A DNA stretch of 64,000 bases from Amorphophallus konjac (GCA_022559845.1 CM040118.1:231989224-232053223), one strand, 5' to 3'. Positions 1 through 11,466 are shown, numbered from the stretch's first letter. The notes: generated by a model from the sequence alone, not told the origin. Translations and numbers: made by a program.

Positions 1-987
1 GTCGTTTCATGTGAATTAGCGCCCTTGACAGGGGCGTCTCTTTCAAAATATTACAGAAAACGCATGGAAACTATAATAACCATATGCATGACATGCTTGT
101 ATATATATATCTTGCATTAATTTCATTTGGGCTACAGTAACTTTAGAAAACCTACCTGAAGACTTGAAGATTGATATGAAAAGGGGGACGTTGTTGCTTC
201 ACAGCAACAATAACCACAGTAAGAGGAAGAGAAGGCTTTGGTGAAGAACCTTTGTTCTTCGGTTCTGTAACTCCTACAAGAACAGAAGAAGAAACATTAG
301 TATTTCTTCATACTACCTGACCGAAAGTAAAAAGGGAAAAAGAACAATACCTTTGTTCTTCGCGTACGCCGCCTTCTTAACCTATAACAGAAGAAGATGA
401 AGAACTGTTAGTTCTTCATGTAACAGACGTAGAGAAAATCAGAGGAACTATTCCTCTCTCACGTACCTTGCAGATTCCGAACGTCAAATAGCGTTGAAGG
501 GTTCGAGCAGTAAATTATTTATAGGGATTTAGGGGGTCCTATTAGGGTTAGAGTCCTAGTGGAAGTAATGCTTCCAATATAGAGTCCTTGCCCTATTTAA
601 ATACTTACTAGATTAACATAATCCTTCCCGGGATAAGCTCCCGTGTCGAACGTAACTCGAATGGAATTAACGACTTTGGTCAGGGCGTCGATTCTTGAAT
701 TGACGACCTGGTTCAGGTCGTTTCTTAAGAAGCGCCTTTCGTTAGGGCGTTTCTTTGTTTAAAACACGCCCAAGATAGGGGCGTTTCTTGGCCTTACCAT
801 TTTTGGCGTTTAGAATTTGACGCCGTGTTGTCAGGGCGTCCCTTCTTGAATCACGCCTTTGCTAGAGGCGTTTATAATTTAAATAGCGCATTTATCCGAG
901 GCGTTATTTTATATTGTTTTATTTATCTATTTATTTGATTTATTTTAAAATCTTTATTGTTATTAATATTTTATCAGGGTTGCTACA
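1..987 (-). repeat. Element A 3' LTR, partial
   Basis: This is an almost identical copy of 7666-8652. It ends at 987 in ...GCTACA, followed directly by the complement of the purine tract. It contains the U3 part of the LTR, including the TATA box and the upstream inverted-repeat array at 669-906. The remaining roughly 2 kb of this LTR lies left of the window. Confidence 0.95.
669..906. repeat. Array of short inverted repeats in U3 of element A
   Basis: At least seven imperfect palindromes of 18-23 nt occur in 240 bp, with centres near 681, 712, 740, 773, 829, 862 and 898. Good examples are CGACCTG/CAGGTCG around a 3-nt loop (704-720), GACGCC/GGCGTC (819-840) and ACGCCT/AGGCGT with a 7-nt loop (853-871). 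Most arms contain CGCC/GGCG or CGAC/GTCG, while the spacers are AT-rich. The array lies upstream of the element's TATA box. The same array recurs in the other LTR at 8334-8571. Confidence 0.8.
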
Positions 988-1000
988 CCCTCCCCCACTT
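988..1000 (-). other. Polypurine tract of element A
   Basis: Read on the minus strand it is AAGTGGGGGAGGG, directly abutting the TG of the 3' LTR. This is the expected plus-strand primer site. Element B has the identical 13 bases at 36606-36618. Confidence 0.93.
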
Positions 1001-1096
1001 AAAAAGAATTTGGTCCCCAAATTCAATTGCATACCATGTATACACGCGGAGAGTGTAGAGTATATACCTCTTAGAACAACTCGGGAAATCGTTTCT

Positions 1097-1927
1097 TCAT
1101 AGATTCCTCGGTCTCCCATGTCGCTTCGTGTTCAGGATTCTTATTCCATTGCACATTGAGCATGGAATAATCTTATTCCTTAGAGCTCGTATTTCTCGAT
1201 CTATGATCTTCATAGGCTTCTGTTCATAGGTGAGATCTTTCTGGATCACCAGATCTCCATGTTCAATAATATGAGATGGATCGTGCACATACTTCTTCAA
1301 CATAGATATGTGAAACACATTATGCACGTCGGACAATTGAGGAGGCAACGCGATGCGATAAGCAACCTCGCCAACTCTTTCGAGTACCTCAAATGGTCCG
1401 ATGAATCTTGGCGTAAGCTTGCCCTTAACACCAAATATTCGTATGCCACGTCCAGGCGATGTTTTAAGAAATACATGATCTCCAACCTGGAATTCAAGAT
1501 CTCTTCTTCTTGTGTCAGCATAAGCCTTTTGCCTGGTCTGAGCAACTTGCAATCTTTCTCTGATTACTTGTATCTTCTCAGTTGTATCCCTTACCATGTC
1601 TGGGCCTAATAGTTGTTTCTCTCCAACTTCGTTCCAGCATAAGGGTGATCGGCAACTCCTTCCATATAAAGCTTCGAAAGGTGCCATTTGGATACTAGCT
1701 TGGTAGCTATTATTATATGCAAATTCCACTAGTGGCAAGTGATCGTGCCAGCTTCCTCCAAAGTCAATGATGCATGCTCTAAGCATATCTTCAACAACTT
1801 GGTTAGTTCTCTCGATCTGACCATCCGTTTGAGGATGAAAAGCAGTACTAAAGTTGAGCCTTGTTCCCAACGAATGTTGTAATCCCTTCCAAAAATGAGA
1901 AGTGAAACGGGGATCTCTGTCAGACAC
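1097..1927 (-). pseudogene. Element A integrase C-terminal part with chromodomain-like tail
   Basis: This is the downstream part of integrase. It begins at the SDRDPRF motif holding the second catalytic Asp, and the catalytic Glu follows in QIERTNQVVEDML. The GPFEVLERVGEVAYRIALP segment is the SH3-like integrase tail, and VFHISMLKKYVHDPSH precedes the chromodomain-like end usual for Tekay/Del elements. Upstream, the frame is broken by TAG in place of Trp at 1997. Near 1180 one C is missing relative to element C, so the last 30 residues are out of frame; the unshifted frame still shows the usual WETEES and FPELF signature. It would act in inserting cDNA into the genome, but this copy is broken. 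Confidence 0.88.
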
Positions 1928-1996
1928 GATTGAGACAGGAATTCCATGTAACCTGACTATTTCCTTGATGTATAGTGCAGCTAGTACATCAATTGA

Positions 1997-3055
1997 CTAT
2001 CGGCTCTTTATTGGCAAGAAATGCGCCGATTTAGTTAAACGGTCAATAATAACCCATATTCCATCATGTCCTCCTTTTGATTTGGATAAACCCATGATGA
2101 AATCCATACCAATGTCCTCCCACTTCCACTTAGGAATATCTAGAGGATGTAGTTTTCCAGTAGGCTTTTGGTGTTCTGCCTTGACCTGTTGGCATGTGAG
2201 ACAGCGAGATACATAGTCTGCTATTTCTCTTTTCATATTAGGCCACCAAAAGTTCTTCTTTACATCTTGATACATTTTGGTTGATCCTGGATGAATAGTG
2301 TACCTTGATCGGTGAGCTTCATCTAAGATCTTCTTCTTTAATTCCGGACAGTCGGGTATACAAGTTCTACCTTTGAATAATAATCTTCCATCAGAAGTTA
2401 GTTGAAAATCAGATTGTCCCTCTAATCTGCCTTTGATTTCCACTAATATAGGATCATCATCCTGAAGCGCTTGTATCTCAGATAATAAATCTGACTGTAT
2501 GCTTACATGAGATAATGTGACAAATTTGGCTTCCTTGTCCAAACTTATATTGAGCTCGGAGAATTGTTCTAGCAACCTCCATTCTTGTATCATACAATTG
2601 GCTATCATTGCTCTCGGCTTTCGACTAAGGGCATCAGCAACATAATTACCCTTTCCGGGATGGTATTGTATATTGAAGTCGAAGTCCTTGAGATATTCTA
2701 GCCAGCGTCTTTGTCTCATGTTTAGCTCCTTTTGTGAAAATAGATATTTGAGACTTTTGTGATCGGAGTATACAGTAAACTGCACTCCATATAAGTAGTG
2801 TCTCCATATCTTTAGGGCAAATACCACCGCGGCCAGTTCTAAGTCATGGACGGGGTAATTCTCCTCATGCTTCTTCAGTTGACGTGAAGAGTATGCTATG
2901 ACCTTTCCTTGTTGCATTAGGACACATCCGAGGCCAATGTCAGAAGCATCTGTGTAGACCTCAAATTTCTCTCCTTCTATTGGTAGAGCTAACACCGGAG
3001 CTGTAGTGAGATGATCCTTGAGAGTTTGGAAACTTCTTTCACATTCCTCACTCAT
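1997..3055 (-). pseudogene. Element A RNase H and integrase N-terminal part
   Basis: The RNase H domain lies at residues about 1-125: [20 protein letters not shown] carries the first Asp, and [12 protein letters not shown] and [10 protein letters not shown] carry the other acidic residues. The HHCC zinc-binding domain of integrase follows at about residues 230-290 ([12 protein letters not shown], then CLTCQ), and then the first catalytic Asp in GMDFIMGLS. The reading frame stops at TAG where element C has Trp (IKSRW). At the upstream end it is separated from RT by a one-base deletion near 3053, so the first Met is probably not a true start. This was one continuous polyprotein. Confidence 0.9.
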
Positions 3056-4968
3056 TCATATCGGATCTCCTTACGAGTTAATCTTGTAAGTGGTACGGCG
3101 ATCTTAGAGAAATCTTTGATGAATCGCCGATAATAGCCTGCAAGACCTAAGAAACTTCTGATCTCGCTAGCATTGGTTGGTCTTCCCCAGTTTCTAACAG
3201 CTTCAACCTTTGATGGATCAACAGATAGACCATCCTTGGATATCACATGTCCGAGGAAAGTCACTTCTTCAAGCCAGAATTCACATTTGCTGAGCTTTGC
3301 ATATAATTGATTTTCCCTCAATACTTGTAATGTGATCCTTAAATGCTCCTCATGTTCTTCCTTAGTTTTGGAATATATCAATATATCATCAATGAAAACC
3401 ACCACAAATTGATCTAGATAAGGCCTGAATATGCTATTCATTAACTGCATAAAGGCAGCAGGGGCATTTGTTAGTCCAAAAGGCATAACAACAAATTCGT
3501 AATGGCCATACCTGCTTCTGAATGCAGTCTTATGAATGTCATCATCCTTGATTCTTAATTGATGATATCCCGACCTGAGATCAATCTTGGAAAAATATTT
3601 GGATCCTGAAATCTGATCAAATAACTCATCGATTCTCGGCAGTGGATACTTGTTCTTGATAGTGAGATGATTCAACTGTCGATAGTCGATGCACAATCTC
3701 ATGGATCCGTCCTTCTTCTTCACAAATAAGACTGGTGCTCCCCACGGAGAAGTACTTGGTCTAATAAACCCTTTTCGAATTAGTTCCATCAACTGCTCCT
3801 TCAACTCTTTGAGTTCCGCAGGGGACATTCTATAGGGTGCCTTTGAAACTGGACCAGCACCAGGGACTAAGTCAATGGTGAAGGCCACTTCTCTTTGAGG
3901 GGGTAATCCCGGCAAATCTTCCGGAAATACGTCTGGAAATTCTTGCACTACCTGAATGTCTTCTATCTTGGTTTCCTTAGCTTCTTTAACAGTGACAAAG
4001 GCAAGGAAGGATACACATCCTTTCCTGACGAGCTTGCTTGCTCGAAGAGCCGAAATAAGAGGGGATTTGTTCCGACTCTTGGGGCGAGTAAAGACTAACT
4101 CTGGAAAATCTTTGAAAGCAATTTGGCTATTGCGGCAATCAACCGTTGCCAGGTATTTGGATAACCAGTCCGCTCCCAGTATAACATCATACTCCTTTAG
4201 ATCGAGGCATATGAGATCTATAGGTAAATTCCTACCTTGAACCATTACCTCATAGTTTTGGTAGTGATGAGTAATATCATTTTCGCTTCCAAGAGGAGTA
4301 GTTAGAACTATTTTTATCCATTCTGGTTCTAACGGTAACGGGTCGGCAAACTTCTTAGAAATAAAGGAATGCGATGCACCCGTATCAAATAAGACATAAG
4401 CACTTTTGGAACAAACTGTTAATGTACCTTCTACCAGTCCACCTTCTTCTACTGGTTCGGTCTCCTGGATTGCATGAAGACGAGTATTTTTTGTCACCGG
4501 GCGTTTACCGTCACCAGCTTGGTCATTCATTAATGGACAATCGGGAATCCGATGTTCGCGACTCCCACAACGGAGACAAGCTCCTAATTTCCTCCAGCAT
4601 TCTTCTGTCTTGTGACCAGCCTTGTCACAATGCTTGCACACTGTATTAGAAGGGGTAGTTGTGATAGAGAAAGGCTTGGTCTTTTTGAACTTATGGTCTT
4701 GAGAGGAAGAACCTCCATTATTGGGCCTCTTCTTGAAATTGGGTTTGAAAGAACCCGAACCCGTGACTTGTTCCTTCTTGTCTTTCTTACGGATCCTATC
4801 AGATAGTTCCGTGGCATCTTCAAGTAGTTGAGCTCGGCGCACTATTTCAGAATAAACTTGGATGTCCATAGGCGCCAGTTGAGTAATATAGTGGGGCCTA
4901 AGCCCATTAAGAAATCTTCGGGCTTTCATCTTCTCCGTGCTAATAAGATGATTAGCATATCTAGACAA
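3052..4968 (-). pseudogene. Element A gag C-terminus, protease and reverse transcriptase
   Basis: The order is: end of the capsid domain; a basic linker; two CCHC zinc knuckles ([14 protein letters not shown] and [14 protein letters not shown]); aspartic protease with the FDTGAS active site; then RT with [34 protein letters not shown] and the catalytic FIDD motif. The open frame really extends upstream to a TAG at about 5057 that replaces Ser, joining the gag N-terminal ORF. It ends where one G is missing compared with element C (near 3053), which shifts the RNase H out of frame. The active-site residues I can see are intact, so only the nonsense and the frameshift disable it. Confidence 0.93.
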
Positions 4969-5058
4969 CCTGGAGAACTGAGCTTCATAATCTGCTAATG
5001 ATAAAGATCGTTGCTTTAATGCAGCGAATTCTGCAGCCTTCTTTTCTTGGACTCGGTC

Positions 5059-5421
5059 CTAGAAATATTTAGCATTGAAGTATTCCACAAATTCTTCCCA
5101 TGTTACTTGAGTAGGATCGATGGTTGCTTCAATAGACTCCCACCAGCATCTAGCATCTTTCTCTAACTGGAATGTAGCTAATAGAACTTTGTCCTGATCC
5201 GTGCATTGCATGACACGGAATATGCGTTCGGTTTCCCGAACCCAATGCTCGGCATCGTCCGGATCGGTCGATCCCATAAACTTCGGGGGATTCATGTTCT
5301 TAAAGGCTTGGTGTAAGCTTCCAGCTCGTGGAGTACCACCTTGTGCTACCTGTTGTAGCACTTGAGTCATCCCTTGGAGGGTACGATGCATGTTGCGCCA
5401 TTGAGCACGTTCGGCAGCCAT
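5059..5421 (-). pseudogene. Element A gag N-terminal part
   Basis: It begins [11 protein letters not shown], the same start as element C's gag at 12831, and continues into the retrotransposon gag capsid domain (NPPKFMGSTDPDDAEHW, then ERIFRVMQC and [11 protein letters not shown]). It stops at TAG in NAKYF-stop, where element C reads Ser (TCG), so this is a nonsense change and not a natural gag terminus. The capsid protein would form the virus-like particle. Confidence 0.9.
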
Positions 5422-5577
5422 TATCCTACAATTATAATAGCTACATTAGTATTATATCACTGTGATCTTATTAAAAGACTCATTGACTCTTACCCCTTGG
5501 TTCTACCCAATCTCACTTGGTTAAACGTTCAACTTATCCTTGGACTTGGGTTTTTTTCCTAGGAATTGAATACCTTA
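5422..5577 (-). other. Element A leader between primer site and gag
   Basis: This is a short noncoding leader. Element C has the matching stretch at 12681-12830, and both show the TCCTAGGAATTGAAT-type sequence next to the primer site. I see no other feature. Confidence 0.7.
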
Positions 5578-5590
5578 GGCTCTGATACCA
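5578..5590 (-). other. Primer binding site (initiator tRNA-Met) of element A
   Basis: Read on the minus strand it is TGGTATCAGAGCC, the standard complement of the 3' end of plant initiator tRNA-Met. It lies seven bases inside the 5' LTR end. Elements B and C have the same 13 bases at the same seven-base distance. Confidence 0.95.
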
Positions 5591-6301
5591 CAAAAACTGT
5601 CACGCCCCGAGTGCGGAAGATATCCGGAGACGCGTGACGAGTTTATATCAATCATGTCAATCAGAGTGGTCGTGTATTCGACACAAAGACAGAGATGTGC
5701 AAAATAACAAGATAACCCAATCCTTTATTTCATAATGGATAGACTATTACAAAACCAATACTCTGTTTAATAAAAAAGGAAAAGAATACATATTTGACTC
5801 AAGAAACTATAGAAAAGACTAGATGACACTTGAGTAGCTCTATCACTTTCACTCTTGACCATTCCCATCCGATTGACTTCCATCGTCGTCGGACTTACCT
5901 GAAAAGTAAAAAGGGACAAACGGAATGAGCGAACGCTCAGTAGGAAATTATATCTCAAGTACTAGCAAGGGGTGTAAGTAATTACATCTTTCATGAATGC
6001 AATAAAGCTATGCATGCTCGCATAAAACGACAAGATAGAGATAATGTAATATCAAGGAAATAAGATGAACTTAATCATGAACTTTCAACAAGATAACAAG
6101 TTTATTCAAGATATTCAAGCAAGTACGTTTAACAAGTCATGTCAAGAACTTTGGCTATCATGTATCAAGCAAGTAAATTATCTTTTTTCGGGCCACGCAA
6201 TTCATGTCAAGTCAAGTACGATTCAAGTACAAGATGTGTGTGGAGTGTCCAATCAAGTAAGTCAAGTACTCGGTATAATGCCAGATACCTTATCATTTTA
6301 A

Positions 6302-6369
6302 CTCCCATGGGCACAAGTACTTTCGGGTGCTCCTCCCAGGACCAGATCGGGCCCTATATGCGCAGGCAT
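6302..6369 (-). repeat. Shared noncoding block 2 (element A copy)
   Basis: This roughly 65-bp stretch around GGGCCCGATCTGGTCC and AGGAGCACCCGAA is also found in element C (11890-11956) and solo LTR F (46661-46726). I did not find it in element B or D. Its function is unknown. Confidence 0.75.
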
Positions 6370-6793
6370 TTATCATGTGTTTTGACATCCACTCTTGTTT
6401 ATAGCCAACGTAGAATTTCAATAATCAAGCTTGTAGACACGTATGACAACTTTGATAGAATAGAGTCCAAAATATGACAAAGGACATAGAATGGCGATAA
6501 TAACGGTATAATCACGATATCGATAAAAATCTAGGTAGAATATGGTTCCCTTAACTTGGGTACTATGACAAATCAGTATGGACATTCTTTATATAGAATT
6601 GAGGTCCACATGAACAGTATATCAAAGGTAAGATACCCTCATTCCTATCATAGAATTGAGGTTTTTACAAGAACGACATGATATGGCATGATATCATCAT
6701 CCCATTAAGAATTTCTTATGATATACTCTTTGTATAATCATAAGGGCCGGTATCCCATGTTTCTTTAGAGTGACATGGCATCAATGGTGTAAT

Positions 6794-6902
6794 GGGTTTT
6801 TAGGGTACAACCCGCTCAGTCGACCTTGAGGGAATCCAAGGTACGAGGAGTCTTACGGAGGTCTCTATGACTAACTCGCTAGTCCAAAGGAACGGAATGT
6901 CC
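6794..6902 (-). repeat. Shared noncoding block 1 (element A copy)
   Basis: This roughly 105-bp stretch contains CCTCCGTAAGACTCC, TTGGATTCCC and GGTTGTACC on the minus strand. It is also present in C (11361-11466, 34039-34143), in B (42701-42795) and in the leader of the Tat-like element D (19850-19944). Its function is unknown. Confidence 0.8.
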
Positions 6903-7066
6903 AATGGAGAGCTTGTATGTCAATGAGAGTTGAGTGTGATCGATAAAACAACGTGAAAAGTGGGACTATACTCACGGAGTGGAGAATAGTGCCGATATAT
7001 ACGTATATGTATAATATGAAACCATCGGTTAACAGAATCAGGATAAAAATCAGTTTACAGAAAATA

Positions 7067-7705
7067 ACGACTTAGGTCAAGTCGTTTCTCAAGTAAATAA
7101 CGCCTAACATAAGGGCGTTTACACGTGTTTCCATTTTGCAGAATTTTTATTAATTCAGTAATTTATCTAAAACGCGCCTTGGTCAGGGTCGTTTCTTCAA
7201 GATCTGATGACTACACCAGAAGGCGTCTTATTGTTTACATATTTGACAGAATATAATTGATTTTCAGGAATTATCAAAACGCGCCCGGGGAAGGGGCGTT
7301 ACTATTTAATTCTATTTTTTAGAATATATAAATTTCAGGATTTTAATCGATACACGCCCTAGGAAGGGGCGTTATCTTTTAGATTCACGCCCTATGAGGG
7401 GGCACTAATATGTGGAAAACGACTTTGTCCAAGTCGTTAATTCAAGTTCCTTCAGAAACTTTAAGGACAGTAATAATTTCAGGATAATAGAGGAACGAAT
7501 GTAATATCATGACAGTAAAGTTAGCAGGTTGAAGACATAGGATCATGCATATATTTATAATCATGATTTCTTAGATAATCAGTTCTTAAGATGGGTGATT
7601 AACGGTTTAAAGAAATTAACGCCTGAGTACGGGGCGTTAAACATGAAATTTACGACCTGGGAAGGGTCGTTTCATGTGAATTAGCGCCCTTGACAGGGGC
7701 GTCTC
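7067..7705. repeat. Second inverted-repeat set of element A (inside predicted intron)
   Basis: About ten short palindromes occur here. They include ACGACTT/AAGTCGT with a 5-nt loop (7067-7085), several CGCCC/GGGCG pairs between 7260 and 7395, and three more at 7617-7705. They share arm types with the U3 array of the same LTR. Confidence 0.75.
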
Positions 7706-8180
7706 TTTCAAAATATTGTAGAAAATGCATGGAAACTATAATAACCGTATGCATGACATGCTTGTATATATATATCTTGCATTAATTTCATTTGGGCTAC
7801 AGTAACTTGAGAAAACCTACCTGAAGACTTGAAGATTGATATGAAAAGGGGGACGTTGTTGCTTCACAGCAACAATAACCACAGTAGGAGGAAGAGAAGG
7901 CTTTGGTGAAGAACCTTTGTTCTTCGGTTCTGTAACTCCTACAAGAACAGAAGAAGAAACATTAGTATTTCTTCATACTACCTGACCGAAAGTAAAAAGG
8001 GAAAAAGAATAATACCTTTGTTCTTCGCGTACGCCGCCTTCTTAACCTATAACAGAAGAAGATGAAGAACTGTTAGTTCTTCATGTAACAGACGTAGAGA
8101 AAATCAGAGGAACTATTCCTCTCTCACGTACCTTGCAGATTCTGAACGCCAAATAGCGTTGAAGGGTTCGAGCAGTAAAT

Positions 8181-8188
8181 TATTTATA
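8181..8188 (-). promoter_or_regulatory. TATA box of element A LTR
   Basis: The minus strand reads TATAAATA in the context CCCTATAAATAATT. It sits between the U3 inverted-repeat array and the predicted donor, as in the LTRs of B and C. Confidence 0.7.
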
Positions 8189-8333
8189 GGGATTTAGGGG
8201 GTCCTATTAGGGTTAGAGTCCTAGTGGAAGTAATGCTTCCAATATAGAGTCCTTGCCCTATTTAAATACTTACTAGATTAACATAATCCTTCCCGGGATA
8301 AGCTCCCGTGTCGAACGGAACTCGAATGGAATT

Positions 8334-8571
8334 AACGACTTTGGTCAGGGCGTCGATTCTTGAATTGACGACCTGGTTCAGGTCGTTTCTTAAGAAGCGC
8401 CTTTCATTAGGGCGTTTCTTTGTTTAAAACACGCCCAAGATAGGGGCGTTTCTTGGCCTTACCATTTTTGGCGTTTAGAATTTGACGCCGTGTTGTCAGG
8501 GCGTCCCTTCTTGAATCACGCCTTTGCTAGAGGCGTTTATAATTTAAATAGCGCCTTTATCCGAGGCGTTA
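8334..8571. repeat. U3 inverted-repeat array, 5' LTR copy of element A
   Basis: This is the same array as 669-906. The last hairpin here is better paired (GCGCC/GGCGT) than in the 3' LTR copy, where one base has changed. Confidence 0.8.
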
Positions 8572-8652
8572 TTTTATATTGTTTTATTTATCTATTTATT
8601 TGATTTATTTTAAAATCTTTATTATTATTAATATTTTATCAGGGTTGCTACA

Positions 8653-9104
8653 GAGAACGTGTAACGATGTGAAACCATGAGAAAACTCCGTCAATACAAC
8701 ATTTGAAAAATCATGATTTAAAATACAAAACTATAGAATTTTGGCACATGAAATTAACATAACTTTAAATAACCTAAGACACATTAATCCTACAATTTGA
8801 TTATGAATCTGTAACTAAACTTGAAGTCATGATAACAGGTCCAACTTAGCTATCTAAGCTTATTTATAAGCAAACTTAACTGGTTATTATTCTGCCTTGG
8901 GCTGGCAGAACACAGGGGTCTGACGGTCTAGGATAGGCGCGTTATAGTGCTTGTGACGGTTTATCGAGGGGCCGTTACAGTGTTGTAACGCTCCTGCTAG
9001 GGTGCGTCAGAGATAATAGAACAATAAAACACAACAGGGTGTGACGGTCTATCGTAAGGCCGTTACATTCATGTGACGGTCTTACGTTGGTGCGTCGGAG
9101 AATC
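8653..9104 (-). repeat. Element B 3' LTR, left fragment
   Basis: It aligns with 42907 onward of B's 5' LTR and ends at GAATC, the target duplicated by element C. Together with 35333-36605 it accounts for 1725 bp against 1724 bp in the 5' LTR, so nothing was lost at the C insertion. The left part of this LTR lies beyond element A, outside the window. It includes part of B's downstream inverted-repeat set (about 8917-9098), for example GTGACGG...CCGTTAC pairs. Confidence 0.93.
9100..9104. other. Target-site duplication (left) of element C: gaatc
   Basis: The same five bases follow the 3' LTR at 35328-35332. The empty site in B's other LTR (near 43356) has a single copy. Confidence 0.93.
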
Positions 9105-9550
9105 TGTAGGAACCTTGGTAAATTAAAGGTCTAGAAAGTCTAAATAAATTAAAAATATATAAATATATAATAATTAAATAAGGCCTGGACCTTGTACATA
9201 ACCCTCTTACATCCTGAAAAGTCTTACGAAATGGACTCATAGACCTTACCATGATATTATAATAAATTTAAGAATAACATGTTATTTTAAGTAGCCAATT
9301 GATGCACAAAATAATTTTAATTAAATTAAGAATCATTAAATCTTGAAGAAAATGTCAATTTATATTTTATTACTAATTTTGAAAATTTAATATTCCACAT
9401 TTACTATATTTTAATCTTATTAGAAGGAAGAGGGATATATATATATATATAAGAGTTAAATACATTAAAGATATGTAAAAAATAAAAGAATGGGCATATA
9501 TACAATTTCGGTCTTTTCAAGGGCAATGAGAAATGGCCAAAACTTAATTA

Positions 9551-9917
9551 ACGCCTCTTCGTGCAGGCGTATACAAGGAGAAAAATGACTTAATACAAGT
9601 CGTTGTTTATAAATTAGTGAAAATATTATAGAGATAATAGGGATATATACATAATATTAGTCTTTGGAAGGTTAAGTGAAAATGCCAAAAAAAAATCAAA
9701 TGGCGCCCATAGCAATGGGCGTGTACAAAGTAAATGACGACAGAATGCATGTCGTTAATTAGGTAAAGTATAAATAGCATAAGAAAGGATATATTAATAA
9801 AGATTTCTAGGATATAACCACGATTTTGCTTCTTTCAGGGGCGTGAGGCAATAACAAAATGTAAAAGACGCCATGGTCATGGGTGTGGATTGCATAAAAG
9901 ATGACTTAAACTAAGTC
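9551..9917. repeat. U3 inverted-repeat array of element C
   Basis: There are six palindromes: ACGCCT/AGGCGT (9551-9570); GACTT/AAGTC (near 9587); CGCCCAT/ATGGGCG with a 4-nt loop (9704-9721); ACGACA/TGTCGT (9737-9755); CGCCATG/CATGGGTG (near 9870); and GACTTA/TAAGTC with a 3-nt loop (9903-9917). The 3' LTR copy is at about 32223-32598, where the fifth is better paired (ends GGGCG). Confidence 0.8.
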
Positions 9918-10189
9918 GTCAATTAAAAAAAATGAATAGTGCCATTTTTTCGACTAAAGAATTTTGGAAAAATAATTATATGGAAAAATAGAGAAAATGG
10001 AAAATTAATACTCCTAAAATTTCCCATCTAGATCACATCCCAAAAAAAAAGATAAAATCCCGGAAGATTCTAACACTTAAGCTATTATGTGTTTCGAACT
10101 GTTAATAAAGGGAACACTAATACCATTAGGATTGCTACTAGGAATGTTATTCCCAATCGAACTCCAACCCTATAGGGTCTCTAGAACCC

Positions 10190-10197
10190 TATAAATA
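10190..10197 (+). promoter_or_regulatory. TATA box of element C LTR
   Basis: TATAAATA in the context ACCCTATAAATACC. The start of transcription would be near 10220, followed by a CT-rich leader. The 3' LTR copy is at 32869-32876. Confidence 0.72.
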
Positions 10198-10860
10198 CCA
10201 ACCACTTTGCTAAATCCTTACTACTTTTTTCTCTCGTGCAACCTGCTGCTGTGTATTTCCTCTCTTCTATCATCCAAGCAAGAAGTTTATCCTCGTCCTG
10301 CTGGTTATACGAGAGAGGGGGAATTCCATCGTCGACTTCTTCTTCCTCTTCTTCCTTACTGCACAAGGGTGAAGGCCGTTGCTGCCTTCGCTGCCACTGT
10401 TAAGAATCAAGAGCTGCTGCTCTTGTTATTATCTTTCTGCACCTTTGCTGCAACGTCATCATCCTGTGGCCGTCACAAAGAGGGAACTTGTAGCACCTTT
10501 TTCCTATTTTCATATTCTTGAGGTTCCTATTCTTCAATCGTTCTTCACGATCTGTCAACCAAATCAATCCACAAGGTAGGTTTTCTCAAGATTCATGCAA
10601 AACTTAGTTAATAACAAGTAATTGCATATATATAGTTTGATCTTAATCCGTTGTTTTGATTTAACGACTTTTTAGTTAGTCAAAGACTATGATCACACAT
10701 CGTCTAAAATTCAATAACTATGAACCTTCAAATCTGAATTAATGCATGAGCATCCTAGAAAATTCGTGCTATTTGTCTCTATATATATATCCATATCTCT
10801 AGATTCTTGATTGAAAATACCCCAAAATCCATGTTAATGACATATGACTATAAATAACAA

Positions 10861-11200
10861 CCGTGCTGATGCCGTCAATTGAAACGGACACCCTCACCCA
10901 CAGGCGTCAACTTAGTGAAAACCCCATGGATTTTCATATCGTGAAATCTACTTGATTATTGAAATGACGACATAGACCATGCCGTCAGTTTTCTATAAGA
11001 CGCCTACAACTAAGGCGTTATTCACTGAATTAAAGACTTGATCTAAGTCGTCATTTATATAATATCTGAAATTTTTTGAATGTTTTAAAAATCATTGTGT
11101 TAACAATATAACGACGGCGTGAATAGTCGTCATATTTGGAACTGACGACCTAGCCAAAGGCGTCAATTCCTGAAATGAAGACTTAATCACAGGCGTCAAT
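10861..11200. repeat. Second inverted-repeat set of element C
   Basis: Seven or so palindromes, among them ACGCCT/AGGCGT (11000-11018), GACTT/AAGTC (near 11036), ACGAC/GTCGT (near 11112) and GACACC/GGCGTC near 10888. The last is perfectly paired (GACGCC/GGCGTC) in the 3' LTR copy near 33566. Confidence 0.75.
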
Positions 11201-11360
11201 TTATTGATTTACTGGTTTCACGGATTCCTATAACCCACTGTGAGTGAGTTAATTGCTAAGGCACTATATTTTCATTCCGTGAATATAGTCCCACGTTTCA
11301 CATTATTTTTTTTATTCGATTACCCACTATTTCTCGATGATAGATGAACCCTCCGCGGGA

Positions 11361-11466
11361 CATTCCGTTCCTTCGGACTGGTGACTTTATCATAGAGACC
11401 TCCGTAAGACTCTGCTAGCTTTGGATTCCCTTAAAGCAGTCGAGCTGGTTGTACTATTAAAACCCC
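11361..11466 (+). repeat. Shared noncoding block 1 (element C copy)
   Basis: It contains GACCTCCGTAAGACTC, TTTGGATTCCC and GGTTGTAC. Homologous to 6794-6902 (A), 42701-42795 (B) and 19850-19944 (D). Confidence 0.8.

Larger units (their letters stand above)
5899..7820 (-). other. Predicted leader intron in element A LTR
   Basis: The minus strand reads CAG/GTAGGT at the donor (7820) and a pyrimidine-rich stretch ending TTTTCAG at the acceptor (5899). The acceptor is directly followed by GTAAGT. Corresponding donor and acceptor blocks occur in elements B, C and F, which is the main support. No RNA evidence is available here. Confidence 0.5.
1..8652 (-). mobile_element. Element A: Ty3/gypsy (Tekay/Del-like chromovirus) LTR retrotransposon, cut by window start
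   Basis: The parts run right to left: 5' LTR (5598-8652), tRNA-iMet primer site, gag, protease, RT, RNase H, integrase, purine tract and the start-truncated 3' LTR (1-987). The LTR edges are TGTAGCAACC and GGGGCGTGACA read on the minus strand. The two LTRs are co-linear over 987 bp with about 13 differences by eye and no indel, so the insertion is fairly recent. The base after 8652 continues sequence also found at 42907 in the 5' LTR of element B, which shows A inserted into B's 3' LTR. The matching left flank and target duplication lie outside the window. The coding region carries two nonsense changes and two single-base deletions, so this copy is not autonomous. Confidence 0.95.
5598..8652 (-). 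repeat. Element A 5' LTR (3055 bp)
   Basis: It runs TGTAGCAACC...GGGGCGTGACA on the minus strand. In transcription order it holds: the U3 inverted-repeat array (8571-8334), TATA box (8188-8181), predicted donor at 7820, a second inverted-repeat set (about 7705-7067), shared block 1 (6902-6794), shared block 2 (6369-6302), predicted acceptor at 5899 and the primer-proximal end. Its coding region is close to that of element C, but the LTR matches C only in such blocks. Confidence 0.95.

Noticed and set aside
669..906. Regularly spaced palindromes resembling a CRISPR array
   Set aside because: Units differ in sequence, spacers are not unique inserts of constant size, there are no cas genes, and the array lies in a plant LTR.
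6065..6477. Short plus-strand ORFs within the A LTR
   Set aside because: Antisense to the LTR with no domain; they cover block 2 by chance.
9433..9450. TA dinucleotide run as a promoter
   Set aside because: A simple microsatellite in the U3 of C; the better TATA box is at 10190 and is conserved in position between families.
10181..10366. Minus-strand ORF with a Glu-rich start (also 32763-33044)
   Set aside because: It lies antisense in the CT-rich leader of the C LTR; low complexity and no domain.
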